A DNA stretch of 64,000 bases from Uliginosibacterium gangwonense DSM 18521 (GCF_000373965.1 NZ_KB892835.1:255954-319953), one strand, 5' to 3'. Shown: positions 25,712 through 33,668, counted from the stretch's first letter. Numbers and translations are program-made. The notes: a model not told the origin generated them from the sequence alone.

Positions 25712-26308
25712 ATGAACTCCGAACGCCCTGATACCCGCCAACACATCCTCGACTGTGGCCAATTGCTGGTTGCCAGCAAAGGCTTTGTGGGGGTGGGTTT
25801 GAGCGAAATTCTCAGTAGCGCAGGGGTGCCCAAGGGCTCCTTCTACCATTACTTTGCGTCAAAGGAAGTGTTTGGCTGCGCGTTGCTGGAGACGTATTTT
25901 GATTCTTATATGGCGCGCCTGGATGGCTTGTTTGCCCGCCCCGGTCTGACTGCGGGGCAACGCATGGAGTTGTATTTCCAGCGCTGGATTGAGACTCAGT
26001 TTTCGGAGGACTATGCCGAGCGCTGCTTGATTGTGAAGCTGGCGGCAGAGGTGTCTGATTTGTCAGAGGCCATGCGCACCATCATGATGAAGGGCACCGA
26101 ACGCATCCTTGGCCGCCTGACGGAGTGCATTAGCGAAGGCGTGGCGGAAGGCTCCATCAAGAGCGCTCTGGCTCCCGCTGATTGCGCTACGTGGCTGTAT
26201 GAGGCGTGGTTGGGTGCCAGCCTGCTGACCAAGCTGCGTCGAGACCGCAGCGTGTTCGATGCAGCCCTGAAGCACACCCAGAACCTGCTTGGCTTGAAAC
26301 AGGGCTAG
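25712..26308 (+). CDS. nemR: NemR-type TetR-family repressor
   Basis: This is a protein of about 198 residues, closely patterned on E. coli NemR: DTRQHILDCGQLLVASKGFVGVGLSEILSSAGVPKGSFYHYFASKEVFG for the HTH (residues 8-56), then CLIVKLAAEVSDLSEAMRTIMMKG and WLGASLLTKLRRD. E. coli NemR senses reactive chlorine and electrophiles through Cys and releases the nemA/gloA promoter. Here Cys occurs at CLIVKL, as in NemR. The start may be ATG 25712, 25703 or 25700. Two identical operators suggest self-control and control of the two genes downstream. Confidence 0.82.
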   Translation: MNSERPDTRQHILDCGQLLVASKGFVGVGLSEILSSAGVPKGSFYHYFASKEVFGCALLETYFDSYMARLDGLFARPGLTAGQRMELYFQRWIETQFSEDYAERCLIVKLAAEVSDLSEAMRTIMMKGTERILGRLTECISEGVAEGSIKSALAPADCATWLYEAWLGASLLTKLRRDRSVFDAALKHTQNLLGLKQG

Positions 26309-26356
26309 GCTTCCCATACCAGTCGCCCAACATCGATACATATTAATTTGGTTACG

Positions 26357-26373
26357 CACTAGACGACCGGTCT
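26357..26373. promoter_or_regulatory. NemR-type operator, copy 2
   Basis: CACTAGACGACCGGTCT repeats 17 bases of copy 1 exactly and lies 49 bases before the curA-like start. This is strong evidence that both transcripts answer to the same repressor. Confidence 0.75.
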
Positions 26374-26421
26374 GTTATGAACCCGGTTCCAGGCTACAGA
26401 TCACTACAAGGAGAAATACCC

Positions 26422-27447
26422 ATGAGCGCACCACAACAGAATCGCCGTATCGTGCTGGCTTCCCGCCCGGTGGGCGAACCGACTGCCGAGAATTTTCGCC
26501 TGGAAACGGTGCCGGTGCCCAGCCCGGCCGAAGGGCAGGTGTTATTGCAAGCGTTGTATCTGTCTCTGGACCCCTATATGCGGGGGCGGATGAGTGATGC
26601 CAAGTCTTACGCAGCACCGGTTGAACTCAATGCCGTGATGGTCGGTGCAACGGTATGCCGGGTGGTTGAATCGCGCCACGCTGATTATGCAGAGGGCGAA
26701 CTCGTATTGGCCTATACCGGCTGGCAGGATTATGCCCTGGCTGATGAACGTGGCATGCGGAAGCTGGGGCAGTTGGCACATCCCTCTGCGGCCCTTGGGG
26801 TGCTGGGCATGCCGGGGCTGACAGGTTATATGGGTCTGCTGGATATCGGTGAGCCCAAGGCAGGCGAGACGGTGGTGGTGGCCGCGGCCAGTGGTGCCGT
26901 GGGGTCTGTGGTGGGGCAGGTGGCCAAGATCAAGGGCTGCCGTGTGGTAGGTATTGCCGGTGGGCCCGAGAAGTGTCGTTATGTGGTGGAAGAACTAGGG
27001 TTTGACGCCTGCATAGACCACCGTGCTCCTGATCTGGCTGAGCAACTGGCGGCTGCATGCCCAAATGGTATCGATGTGTACTTTGAAAACGTAGGCGGCG
27101 CAGTATTTGATGCGGTGCTTCCGCTACTCAATACTAAAGCCCGTGTGCCACTGTGTGGTCTGATCTCGCAATACAATGCCACCGGCCTACCGGTGGGCGA
27201 GGATCGCATGCCGCACCTGATGGTGCAATTGCTCAAGCGGCGTATCCGGATGCAGGGTTTTATCGTGTTTGATGACTACGGCCATCGTTATGGCGAATTC
27301 TTTGATACGATGAACGCATGGCTGGCAGAAGGCAAGATCAAATTCCGTGAAGATATCGTCGAAGGTCTTGAGAACGCGCCACAAGCCTTTATCGGCCTGC
27401 TCAAAGGAAAGAATTTCGGCAAGCTGGTTATACAACTGAACAAGTGA
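26422..27447 (+). CDS. curA: CurA/AcuI-like NADPH-dependent 2-alkenal reductase
   Basis: This is a 341-residue zinc-independent medium-chain dehydrogenase. The N-terminal LDPYMRGRMSD (near residue 49) is the signature of the curcumin reductase/leukotriene-B4 reductase group. The nucleotide site is AAASGAVGSVVGQVAKIKG (near residue 154), and DVYFENVGGAVFDAVLPLL is near residue 221. These enzymes reduce activated C=C bonds of enones and alkenals using NADPH. AAGGAG lies 9 bases before ATG 26422. It sits under a NemR operator, so a role in electrophile defence is likely. Confidence 0.88.
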   Translation: MSAPQQNRRIVLASRPVGEPTAENFRLETVPVPSPAEGQVLLQALYLSLDPYMRGRMSDAKSYAAPVELNAVMVGATVCRVVESRHADYAEGELVLAYTGWQDYALADERGMRKLGQLAHPSAALGVLGMPGLTGYMGLLDIGEPKAGETVVVAAASGAVGSVVGQVAKIKGCRVVGIAGGPEKCRYVVEELGFDACIDHRAPDLAEQLAAACPNGIDVYFENVGGAVFDAVLPLLNTKARVPLCGLISQYNATGLPVGEDRMPHLMVQLLKRRIRMQGFIVFDDYGHRYGEFFDTMNAWLAEGKIKFREDIVEGLENAPQAFIGLLKGKNFGKLVIQLNK

Positions 27448-27492
27448 CACTCCCTTTCCCTTCAGTTTGAAAATAGAAAAAGGAAATGACAA

Positions 27493-28170
27493 ATGAAAGT
27501 ATTGATGGTTTTGACCTCGCACGACCAGCTGGGCAACACGGGCAAGAAAACTGGCTTCTGGCTTGAGGAGTTTGCTGCTCCTTACTATGTTTTCAAGGAT
27601 GCTGGTGCAGACATCACCCTGGCGTCTCCGCTGGGCGGCCAGCCCCCGCTCGACCCTAAGAGCGATGAGCCTGATTTCCAGACCGCAGCCACAGCGCGCT
27701 TCAAGGCTGACCCTGCAGCAATCGCAGCTTTGGCGAGCACGATCAAGCTTGCCAATGTGAAGGCCGAGGGTTATGACGCAGTGTTCTACCCCGGCGGCCA
27801 TGGCCCCTTGTGGGATTTGGCGGAAGACAAGAATTCGATCGCGCTGATTGAAACGGTGCATGCCTCAGGCAAACCGCTGGGTGCCGTGTGTCATGCTCCA
27901 GGCATTTTTCGCCATACGCGTGGTAAGGATGGCGCTCCCCTGGTCAAGGGCAAGCGAGTGACAGGCTTTACCAATACGGAAGAGGATGGGGTGCAACTGA
28001 CCGACGTGGTACCTTTCCTCGTGGAAGATATGCTCAAGGCCAATGGCGGCCTGTATTCCAAGGGGCAAGACTGGCTGCCGTATGCAGTGGTCGAGGGCAA
28101 TCTGATTACGGGTCAGAACCCGGCCTCCTCCGAACTGGTAGCCCAGCGCATGCTGGAACTACTGAAATGA
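27493..28170 (+). CDS. DJ-1/PfpI-family (Hsp31-like) protein
   Basis: This is a 225-residue protein of the class I glutamine-amidotransferase-like fold. The segment GGHGPLWDLAED is near residue 96, and the nucleophile elbow AVCHAPGIF, with its Cys, is near residue 134. GFWLEEFAAPYYVF is near residue 22 and carries the conserved Glu. Relatives act as glyoxalases or chaperones against methylglyoxal and other carbonyls. AAAAAGGAAATG precedes the ATG. It follows curA by 45 bases and is surely in its transcript. With nemR it forms an electrophile-response module. Confidence 0.88.
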   Translation: MKVLMVLTSHDQLGNTGKKTGFWLEEFAAPYYVFKDAGADITLASPLGGQPPLDPKSDEPDFQTAATARFKADPAAIAALASTIKLANVKAEGYDAVFYPGGHGPLWDLAEDKNSIALIETVHASGKPLGAVCHAPGIFRHTRGKDGAPLVKGKRVTGFTNTEEDGVQLTDVVPFLVEDMLKANGGLYSKGQDWLPYAVVEGNLITGQNPASSELVAQRMLELLK

Positions 28171-28200
28171 CTCTTCTCCTCAAGTGAGCAGTGCTCACAG

Positions 28201-28299
28201 AGAACCCGTTTAGGTTCTGTAGCGAGAGGGCGTCAGCGGGGTGCGGAGCAGCGCAGAAACCCCGATCACGTCCTCGTAGTAAGATCATAAACAGGTTCT
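28201..28299. repeat. 100-bp element with nested inverted repeats
   Basis: The outer arms AGAACCCGTTTA (28201-28212) and TAAACAGGTTCT (28288-28299) pair in 11 of 12 positions. Inside, CGGGGT (28237-28242) pairs with ACCCCG (28259-28264), topped by TGCG/CGCA. AGAACC can also pair locally with GGTTCT at 28213-28218, so two exclusive folds exist. A palindrome GTGAGCA-G-TGCTCAC (28184-28198) lies just upstream. It follows the DJ-1 gene and precedes a strong terminator. It may be a 3'-UTR-derived RNA, a mobile palindromic element or a regulatory switch. Confidence 0.6.
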
Positions 28300-28308
28300 G
28301 AGGATTAT

Positions 28309-28345
28309 GGGGCAATCACGTTAGGTGATTTGTCCCGTTTTTTTT
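28309..28345 (+). terminator. Terminator of the nemR-curA module
   Basis: GGGGCAATCAC (28309-28319) pairs with GTGATT and GTCCC (28325-28336), with one bulge and one G-U, and eight T follow (28338-28345). Confidence 0.85.
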
Positions 28346-28360
28346 GCCGTTTTTAACCCG

Positions 28361-28585
28361 TTACTCCGGCCAGCGGGTATCCAGATAGAGTTCTTCCACC
28401 TTGGCGCGCGCCCAGGGAGTATGCCGCAGGAATTTCAGGCTGGATTTGATGCTGGGGTCGAACATGAAGCAGCGTACCTCAATGTGTCGCCCCAACTGCT
28501 CCCAGCCGTAGTAGTCGACCAGACGGGTCAGGATGAATTCCAGCGTCAGTCCGTGCAGCGGATTGTTGGCTTGGGGCTGAGTCAT
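28361..28585 (-). CDS. VF530 family DNA-binding protein
   Basis: This is a 74-residue protein with [28 protein letters not shown] (residues 8-35) and [29 protein letters not shown], matching the VF530/DUF2132 family throughout. The Vibrio fischeri member is described as a small DNA-binding protein. Its cellular role is unclear. It overlaps the NYN gene by 4 bases (ATGA), so the two are cotranslated. It meets the terminator of the opposite operon. Confidence 0.85.
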   Translation of the reverse strand: MTQPQANNPLHGLTLEFILTRLVDYYGWEQLGRHIEVRCFMFDPSIKSSLKFLRHTPWARAKVEELYLDTRWPE

Positions 28586-29319
28586 GCGCCTGCCTTGGCC
28601 TTGCGGCGGTCACGCAGATAGGTGATGCGGTCGTCCCGTAATTCGAGGTCGAACAGATCAATCGCCTTGAACAGATCCACCAGTTTCTTGAAGCCGTAGT
28701 TGCGGGCATCGAATGAGGCCTGATTGGCAATGTGGCTGCCCACGTAACTCAAAGGCGCCCAGCCGTCGTCGCCTTCTGCGGCCTGCACGGCATTGCGCAG
28801 CAGGTTGACCAGGCGCGCATCGCCCTTGAGTTCCTTGCTGCTGCGTTTGCGCACGGTGGCGCTGGGGCCGGATTCAACGGTGGCCTCTTCCATGTCGAGA
28901 TAGAGAAACTTGGAACAGGCGTTGACGAAGGGCGTCGGCGTCTTGCGTTCGCCAAAGCCGATCACCATCTTGCCATCGGCCTGCAGGCGGGTTGCCAGCG
29001 GGGTGAAGTCCGAATCCGATGAGGCGATTGCGAATACATCCACCTTGCGGGTGTAGAGCGCATCCATCGCATCCACGATCAAGGCCATGTCCGTGGCATT
29101 CTTCCCCTTGGTTAGATCCAGCTGGTGGATGGGCTGGATGGCATATTCATGCAGAATGCGCTCCCAGGAGGACAGGCGCTCCCCTTTCCAGTTGCCATAG
29201 GCACGCCGGATGCTCACCGTGCCAAACCCCGCCAGTTCATTGAGGATGACCTCGATGTGGCTGGCGGGCGCGTTGTCGGCGTCGATAAACAATGCTACAA
29301 AACGGTCGGGCACGCTCAT
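28582..29319 (-). CDS. NYN domain protein with LOTUS/OST-HTH domain
   Basis: This is a 245-residue protein. Residues 1-150 form a PIN-like NYN domain with the acidic residues [11 protein letters not shown] (12-22), [15 protein letters not shown] (near 86) and [18 protein letters not shown] (near 111), the expected metal ligands of an RNase site. Residues 165-235 ([13 protein letters not shown]... [11 protein letters not shown]... [14 protein letters not shown]) fit an OST-HTH/LOTUS RNA-binding domain. The combination suggests an RNA-directed nuclease. GAGGAG lies 6 bases upstream of the ATG. Pairing with VF530 by overlap is noted. Confidence 0.85.
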   Translation of the reverse strand: MSVPDRFVALFIDADNAPASHIEVILNELAGFGTVSIRRAYGNWKGERLSSWERILHEYAIQPIHQLDLTKGKNATDMALIVDAMDALYTRKVDVFAIASSDSDFTPLATRLQADGKMVIGFGERKTPTPFVNACSKFLYLDMEEATVESGPSATVRKRSSKELKGDARLVNLLRNAVQAAEGDDGWAPLSYVGSHIANQASFDARNYGFKKLVDLFKAIDLFDLELRDDRITYLRDRRKAKAGA

Positions 29320-29397
29320 AGCGGACTCCTCAAAGGCTAATGTTGCATTGTAGTGGTTGATGGCAGGTTTGGCGTGAGGTGCAGCATCGAAGCCTGA

Positions 29398-30024
29398 TTA
29401 TTCCAGCGGTTCCCACTCTGCCGAACGCAGCCGGAAGGCCATAGCCGCGAGCCGCAAGCCTGCCGCAACAACGAATCCCACGATGGCGGCGATTTCATGA
29501 TGAACGCCTGCCGAGTGCAGGCCCACCACGGCGGTGGCACCTCCTGCTGCGGCCATGGCGTAGAGTTCGCCGGGCAGAAAGATCAGCGGGATGTCGTTGC
29601 ACAGAATATCGCGCAGCACCCCACCCACAACACCGGTGATCACGCCCATCAAACCCGCCACCAGCCAGGGCACGCCCGCGTCCAGCGCGATCTGGGTACC
29701 GGAAACCGTGAAAAGTGCCAGTCCGATGGCATCCGGGATCAGGAACAGGCGCACTGGCAGGCGCACTGCACGCACCAGGAAGAAGGCGGCCAGCGCTGCG
29801 ATGAGCGCCACGAAGAGGTAGCTTTGATCAGTGATCCAGAATACCGGGCGACCGAGCAGCAGATCGCGCACCGTACCGCCGCCTGCCGCTGTTGCCAGCC
29901 CTGCGGCGCAGGCGCCCACCACATCCATGCCCTTGCGCCCTGCATCCAGCACCCCGGTGATGGCCGCAAGGGCAACACCTGCCAGCATGGTCCAGTAGAT
30001 CAAAGTGGCTGCGGTAATCATCAT
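29398..30024 (-). CDS. TRIC/YadS-type (UPF0126) cation channel family protein
   Basis: This is a 208-residue membrane protein with seven hydrophobic segments arranged as two repeats. The signatures are AAGGGTVRDLLLGRPVFW (near residue 47) and VVGGVLRDILCNDIPLIF (near residue 132). The G-G-x-x-R-D motifs and inverted repeats are those of the trimeric intracellular cation channel/UPF0126 family, whose prokaryotic members conduct K+ or Na+. No ribosome site is evident before the paired ATGs at 30024 and 30021. Confidence 0.88.
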   Translation of the reverse strand: MMITAATLIYWTMLAGVALAAITGVLDAGRKGMDVVGACAAGLATAAGGGTVRDLLLGRPVFWITDQSYLFVALIAALAAFFLVRAVRLPVRLFLIPDAIGLALFTVSGTQIALDAGVPWLVAGLMGVITGVVGGVLRDILCNDIPLIFLPGELYAMAAAGGATAVVGLHSAGVHHEIAAIVGFVVAAGLRLAAMAFRLRSAEWEPLE

Positions 30025-30137
30025 CTATATCTGCAAGAATGGAGACGGGAATTGTATGCTCGTCAGCGTATTCTGCGTATTGCAATCGCTATGCTGGATA
30101 ATAGGCGCGTTTTTGCACCCCGACAGAGGATATGACC

Positions 30138-30614
30138 ATGACCCCTGAGACTACCCGTGAGCCCGTTGGCACGCTGCTTCTGCGCACCCTGGCCATGCCG
30201 GCGGATACCAACCCCAGTGGTGATATCTTTGGTGGCTGGCTGATGTCACAGATGGACATGGCCGGGGCGATCCATGCCTATGAATTGGCTGAGGGCCGCG
30301 TGGTTACGGTGGCGGTGGACGCCATCACTTTTCTGCGCCCGGTGGCGGTGGGGGACGTGGTGTGCTGCTATGGCCACTGCAGCCATGTGGGGCGCAGCTC
30401 CATCAAGGTGAAGATGGAGGTGTGGGTCAAGAAGGTGATTACCGGCAGTGTCGGCGAGCGTTATTGCGTGACTGAAGCCACCTATACTTATGTGGCCGTT
30501 GACGCTCAGGGTAAATCCAGGGCTGTTCCCCGCGAGAACAACCCTTTGCTGGATGAATCGCTGGCGGCCCTGGCTACCGTTGCGGTAGCCGAAGGCCAAG
30601 CCTACAAATCTTAA
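30138..30614 (+). CDS. yciA: Acyl-CoA thioesterase YciA
   Basis: This is a 158-residue hotdog thioesterase. LAMPADTNPSGDIFGGWLMSQMDMAGAIHAYE (residues 15-46) carries the catalytic Asp in the helix, followed by DAITFLRPVAVGDVVCCYG. YciA hydrolyses a wide range of acyl-CoAs and forms hexamers in other bacteria. ATG 30138 is preferred because AGAGGA ends 7 bases before it. ATG 30132 would lie 1 base from that site. Its stop overlaps the stop of the converging dehydrogenase gene. Confidence 0.92.
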   Translation: MTPETTREPVGTLLLRTLAMPADTNPSGDIFGGWLMSQMDMAGAIHAYELAEGRVVTVAVDAITFLRPVAVGDVVCCYGHCSHVGRSSIKVKMEVWVKKVITGSVGERYCVTEATYTYVAVDAQGKSRAVPRENNPLLDESLAALATVAVAEGQAYKS

Positions 30615-31606
30615 AACCCGACCAACACCCCTTTGCCAATTGCCTGCCCGCTGGCAACCCAGTCATGGGCGGCGGTGAGGTTGGCCGGGGTGAGCGGGCC
30701 GAAGTTACGTGTCAGGGTACTGTGTAGCTCGCCCGCATCCACCAGCGCAGCCACCTCGGCCAGCAGTTTGCCTTGCTCGGCCAAGTCTGGCGTGTTGAAG
30801 ATAGGGCGGGTGAACATCAATTCCCAGTGCAGTGAGATGCTCTTGCGCTTGAGCAGGCGCACATCAATGCTGGTCTCCGGGTCATCAATCAGCGCAAATT
30901 TGCCTTGTGGCGCAATCGCGCTGACCAAGGCTTCATAGTGCTGGCTGGTGTGCGTCAGGCAAATGGCATAGTCCACCTGGGGGCGGCCGATGCGGGTGAG
31001 TTCCTCTGCGATATTCTTGCTGTGGTCGATCACTTCGTGGGCGCCCATCTTGCGTACCCAATCCTGGGTTTCCGGGCGGGAGGCGGTGGTAATCACTTCC
31101 AACTGGGTCAGTTTGCGGGCGAGCTGGATGAGGATTGAGCCGACCCCACCCGCACCGCCCACAACCAGCAGGCGTTTGCCTGCGCCACCGTTGCGGGCAA
31201 TACCCAGGCGCTCAAACAATAGTTCCCAGGCGGTGATGGTGGTCAGCGGAAGCGCGGCCGCGTGGGCCAGGTCAAGCGTCTTGGGGGCGTAGCTGGCGAT
31301 GCGTGCATCCACCAGATGCAGTTCGCTATCGCTGCCCGGACGGGCAATCGACCCCGCGTACCAGACCCGCTCACCTACGGCAAAGCCTTTGACCTCTGCG
31401 CCCAGCGCTTCGACGACACCCACGGCGTCCCAGCCCAGCACCTTGATCTCACCTGCAGGCACCACGGTATTGGCGCGCACCTTGAGGTCGACCGGGTTGA
31501 CTGAGACGGCTTGCACCTTGACCAAGAGATCATGTGGGCCGGGTGTGGGGGTGGGGAGGTCAAAGCTGGCGAAGGCTTCGTTCTGGCGGTATCCGATTGC
31601 TTTCAT
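30611..31606 (-). CDS. Zinc-independent alcohol dehydrogenase/quinone reductase family
   Basis: This is a 331-residue medium-chain dehydrogenase/reductase starting MKAIGYRQNEAF, with SVNPVDLKVRANTV (near 40), GWDAVGVVEALGAEV, and the NADPH loop LLVVGGAGGVGSILIQLARKL (near 152). The Cys zinc ligands are absent, as in the YogA/ZADH quinone-oxidoreductase group. The substrate is unknown. ATG 31606 has CGGAG 7 bases upstream. An earlier in-frame start lacks a site. It diverges from a LysR gene with a long dyad between them. Confidence 0.85.
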   Translation of the reverse strand: MKAIGYRQNEAFASFDLPTPTPGPHDLLVKVQAVSVNPVDLKVRANTVVPAGEIKVLGWDAVGVVEALGAEVKGFAVGERVWYAGSIARPGSDSELHLVDARIASYAPKTLDLAHAAALPLTTITAWELLFERLGIARNGGAGKRLLVVGGAGGVGSILIQLARKLTQLEVITTASRPETQDWVRKMGAHEVIDHSKNIAEELTRIGRPQVDYAICLTHTSQHYEALVSAIAPQGKFALIDDPETSIDVRLLKRKSISLHWELMFTRPIFNTPDLAEQGKLLAEVAALVDAGELHSTLTRNFGPLTPANLTAAHDWVASGQAIGKGVLVGF

Positions 31607-31658
31607 GTAAAGACTCCGGTTGAAGTGTGATGGCGTCACTGTGCCAGAGTCTTGAAAA

Positions 31659-31703
31659 ACAAACGATATGTGCGAAACTGCGCTTATCGCAAATATGGTT
31701 TGT
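31659..31703. promoter_or_regulatory. LysR-type dyad between adh and lysR
   Basis: The left arm ACAAACGATATGTGCGA (31659-31675) mirrors the right arm TCGCAAATATGGTTTGT (31687-31703) in 14 of 17 positions around 11 bases. It spans the first ATG of the LysR frame (31668) and lies 53 bases from the dehydrogenase start, as expected for a LysR binding site. Confidence 0.6.
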
Positions 31704-32624
31704 CAATTGAAAACATCTGAACCCCTTTCTTCCAATCTGGATCTATCTGCCCTGCGCCTTGCGCTGCGGGCGGTGGAGTTGGGTAGCGTGGCTGCCGTGG
31801 CGCGTGAGCTCGACATGCTACCCGCGACGGCTACCGCTGCCATTCGCCGCCTGGAGCAACAGTTGGGCAGCGCTTTGTTCACCCGGAACAATCGCGCCCT
31901 GCGTACTACGCCAGAGGGTGAGGCCTTTTTGCTGCGGGCGCGGGACGCTTTGGCGATGCTTGACGATGGCATGGGCGCCTTGCGTGCCCCGATTTCAGAG
32001 GTCAGCGGCTTGTTGCGTCTGTCAGTGCCGGTTGATTTGGGCGTGCAAAGCCTGCTGCCCTTGCTGGATGAATTTCTGGCACTTTATCCACAGGTGCAAC
32101 TGGAGCTTTTCATGAGCGATCGGCTCAGTGACTTGGGGCGTGAGCCGGTGGATGCCGCTATTCGCTATGGGCGCCCGGAACAACCCGGCCTGATTGTGCG
32201 CAAGTTGAAAGACAATGAACGCATCCTTGTCGCAGCGCCAGCATACCTTGCACGCAAAGGCGTGCCTGTATCCATAGAGGATCTGGCGCTGCATGATGCC
32301 ATTGGCTTGCGCATCGCCGGACGACCGGCCGATTTATGGGAATTGCATGAGGCAGGGCGTGTCGTGCAGGTGCGTCCTCGGCTGCGTCGCAGCACGGACA
32401 ACGGCATGGCGGCTCACCTGTGGGCGGTGGCCGGGCAGGGGATTGCCGTCAAATCGCGGCTGGATGTGCTGGCGGATCTGGTAAGCGGGCGCCTGTGCCA
32501 TGTGTTGCCTGCAGTGAATGCCGGGGCCTATCCACTGGTGTTGGCGTTGGCAAGGGGCGCACACCTGAGCGCACGGGTAAGGGCGTTGGGGGATTTCCTT
32601 CAGGCGCGTCTGGAAGGGCGCTGA
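31668..32624 (+). CDS. LysR-family transcription regulator
   Basis: This is a LysR protein of up to 318 residues. The winged helix starts at LDLSALRLALRAVELGSVAAVARELDMLPATATAAIRRLEQQLG (about 24-68). The effector domain follows (GLLRLSVPVDLGVQSLLPLL, AAIRYGRPEQPGLIVRKL, AVAGQGIAVKSRLDV). The start is uncertain. ATG 31668 and ATG 31695 both lie in the operator dyad, and no ribosome site is visible. The HTH does not need the first 20 residues. It is divergent to the dehydrogenase and probably regulates it. Confidence 0.88.
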   Translation: MCETALIANMVCQLKTSEPLSSNLDLSALRLALRAVELGSVAAVARELDMLPATATAAIRRLEQQLGSALFTRNNRALRTTPEGEAFLLRARDALAMLDDGMGALRAPISEVSGLLRLSVPVDLGVQSLLPLLDEFLALYPQVQLELFMSDRLSDLGREPVDAAIRYGRPEQPGLIVRKLKDNERILVAAPAYLARKGVPVSIEDLALHDAIGLRIAGRPADLWELHEAGRVVQVRPRLRRSTDNGMAAHLWAVAGQGIAVKSRLDVLADLVSGRLCHVLPAVNAGAYPLVLALARGAHLSARVRALGDFLQARLEGR

Positions 32625-32632
32625 AATGCGTG

Positions 32633-32703
32633 AGGCGATACCTGTTTTAAGGTATCGCCTGCTTGGGGTTTCTACCGGTGCAGCATACTGCCCGGTAGAA
32701 ACC
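32633..32703. terminator. Two consecutive hairpins between converging genes
   Basis: AGGCGATACC (32633-32642) pairs perfectly with GGTATCGCCT (32651-32660). GGTTTCTACCG (32667-32677) pairs perfectly with CGGTAGAAACC (32693-32703). Neither has a long T run. They separate the LysR gene from the converging small protein gene. Confidence 0.65.
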
Positions 32704-32743
32704 TTGTTCCCAGTTGCCTTGGGATATTCGCAGATTTCACGGC

Positions 32744-33058
32744 TCACTTTTCCAGCACTTCAACGCTCTTCACATTATTCTGTGCATCCAGATCGATATA
32801 GACGGTCTGACGTCCCACCAGGGTGTCCGTTGTGTCATAGACCGCAGAACGGCTGCCATCGGCCCAGGTGGTAATGTTCTCGGGGTCATGCAGGTTCTTG
32901 ATGATGCTGCTGAGTGAATCGCCGACATGGATCGATTGAATCTGATCTTGTGTCAGCATATGCCCGGTGAGCAAAGATGCACTGGCGATGCCCGGTGCGG
33001 CAAAGCCTGCGATACCCAGAGCGAAGACGAGAGACGAGAGGATTGAGCGTGTTTTCAT
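32744..33058 (-). CDS. SmpA/BamE-like secreted small protein (paralogue B)
   Basis: This is a 104-residue protein with a signal peptide ending near GIASA (residue 27). The mature part is IHVGDSLSSIIKNLHDPENITTWADGSRSAVYDT..., then TVYIDLDAQNNVKSVEVLEK. The two-helix-plus-sheet pattern with VGDSLSSIIKNLxxP resembles SmpA/BamE/OmlA domains, but no lipobox Cys is present, so it is probably periplasmic. It is about two-thirds identical to the gene 45 bases upstream. GGAGTTCAT precedes the ATG. Confidence 0.7.
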   Translation of the reverse strand: MKTRSILSSLVFALGIAGFAAPGIASASLLTGHMLTQDQIQSIHVGDSLSSIIKNLHDPENITTWADGSRSAVYDTTDTLVGRQTVYIDLDAQNNVKSVEVLEK

Positions 33059-33103
33059 GATATGAACTCCTGTTGTGTTGGGGGATACGTCAGTGATGAG
33101 CGA

Positions 33104-33418
33104 TTACAGTGCCAGCACTTCAACGGTAACAACCTTGTCTTGTGCATCCAGATCGATATAGACCTTTTGGGGGCCAACCTGGCTGTCACCTGTGTCATAG
33201 ACAGCAGAGCGGGAGCCATCTGCCCACTTGGTAATGTTGTTGGGCTTGCCCAGATTGCTGACAACTTCCTGCAGCGATTCGCCAGCGTGGAGCTTGTCCA
33301 ACTGCTGTTGGCTCACAAGGCGGCTGGACAGCAGGGAAGCGCTGGCAACGCCTGGTGCAGCCAGACCGGCAAGGCTCAGGGCGATGATGGCGGAAGCTAC
33401 AATGGAACGTGTTTTCAT
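33104..33418 (-). CDS. SmpA/BamE-like secreted small protein (paralogue A)
   Basis: This is a 104-residue protein beginning MKTRSIVASAIIALSLAGLAAPGVASA, a signal peptide nearly the same as that of its neighbour. The mature domain is LHAGESLQEVVSNLGKPNNITKWADGSRSAVYDTGDS..., then KVYIDLDAQDKVVTVEVLAL. The pair is a recent tandem duplication, since the signal peptides and the WADGSRSAVYDT core are conserved. The function is unknown. AGGAGTCCATC precedes the ATG. It is transcribed first, and a palindrome lies about 55 bases upstream. Confidence 0.72.
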   Translation of the reverse strand: MKTRSIVASAIIALSLAGLAAPGVASASLLSSRLVSQQQLDKLHAGESLQEVVSNLGKPNNITKWADGSRSAVYDTGDSQVGPQKVYIDLDAQDKVVTVEVLAL

Positions 33419-33471
33419 GATGGACTCCTGTTCAGTTGGGTGGCAGTAATGTCTGCCGGTGAAATGAAGTC

Positions 33472-33483
33472 TATGCGCGCATA
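33472..33483. promoter_or_regulatory. Palindrome upstream of the SmpA-like pair
   Basis: TATGCGCGCATA is a perfect 12-bp palindrome, flanked by CTAAGT and ACTTAG-like bases, 54 bases before the first gene. It may be an operator. Confidence 0.4.
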
Positions 33484-33628
33484 CTTAGAGCAGACTTAAG
33501 CGAAGCAATAAATCTTTGTTCGCCAGGATTGATTGCGAGGGTGGGCAGATTCCTGGCCTTTTTGGTCTGTGTGGCTTGACCTTGATGGCGTAGGGGTGGA
33601 GTATTCGCCGCTTCAATAAGCTTATAAG

Positions 33629-33668
33629 AATGGTTCTGGCGTCGTTAAGCCGTCTTGCCAGAGCCATT
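33629..33668 (+). promoter_or_regulatory. 12-bp hairpin upstream of the spermidine-synthase-like gene
   Basis: AATGGTTCTGGC (33629-33640) pairs with GCCAGAGCCATT (33657-33668) with one G-U. T-rich DNA follows. No plus-strand gene lies upstream, so it may be a leader structure for the gene at 33701 or the end of an unseen transcript. Confidence 0.4.

Noticed and set aside
32083-32094. TTATCCACA match inside the LysR gene (another at about 61336)
   Set aside because: Single DnaA-box matches occur by chance in coding sequence; these have no cluster around them.
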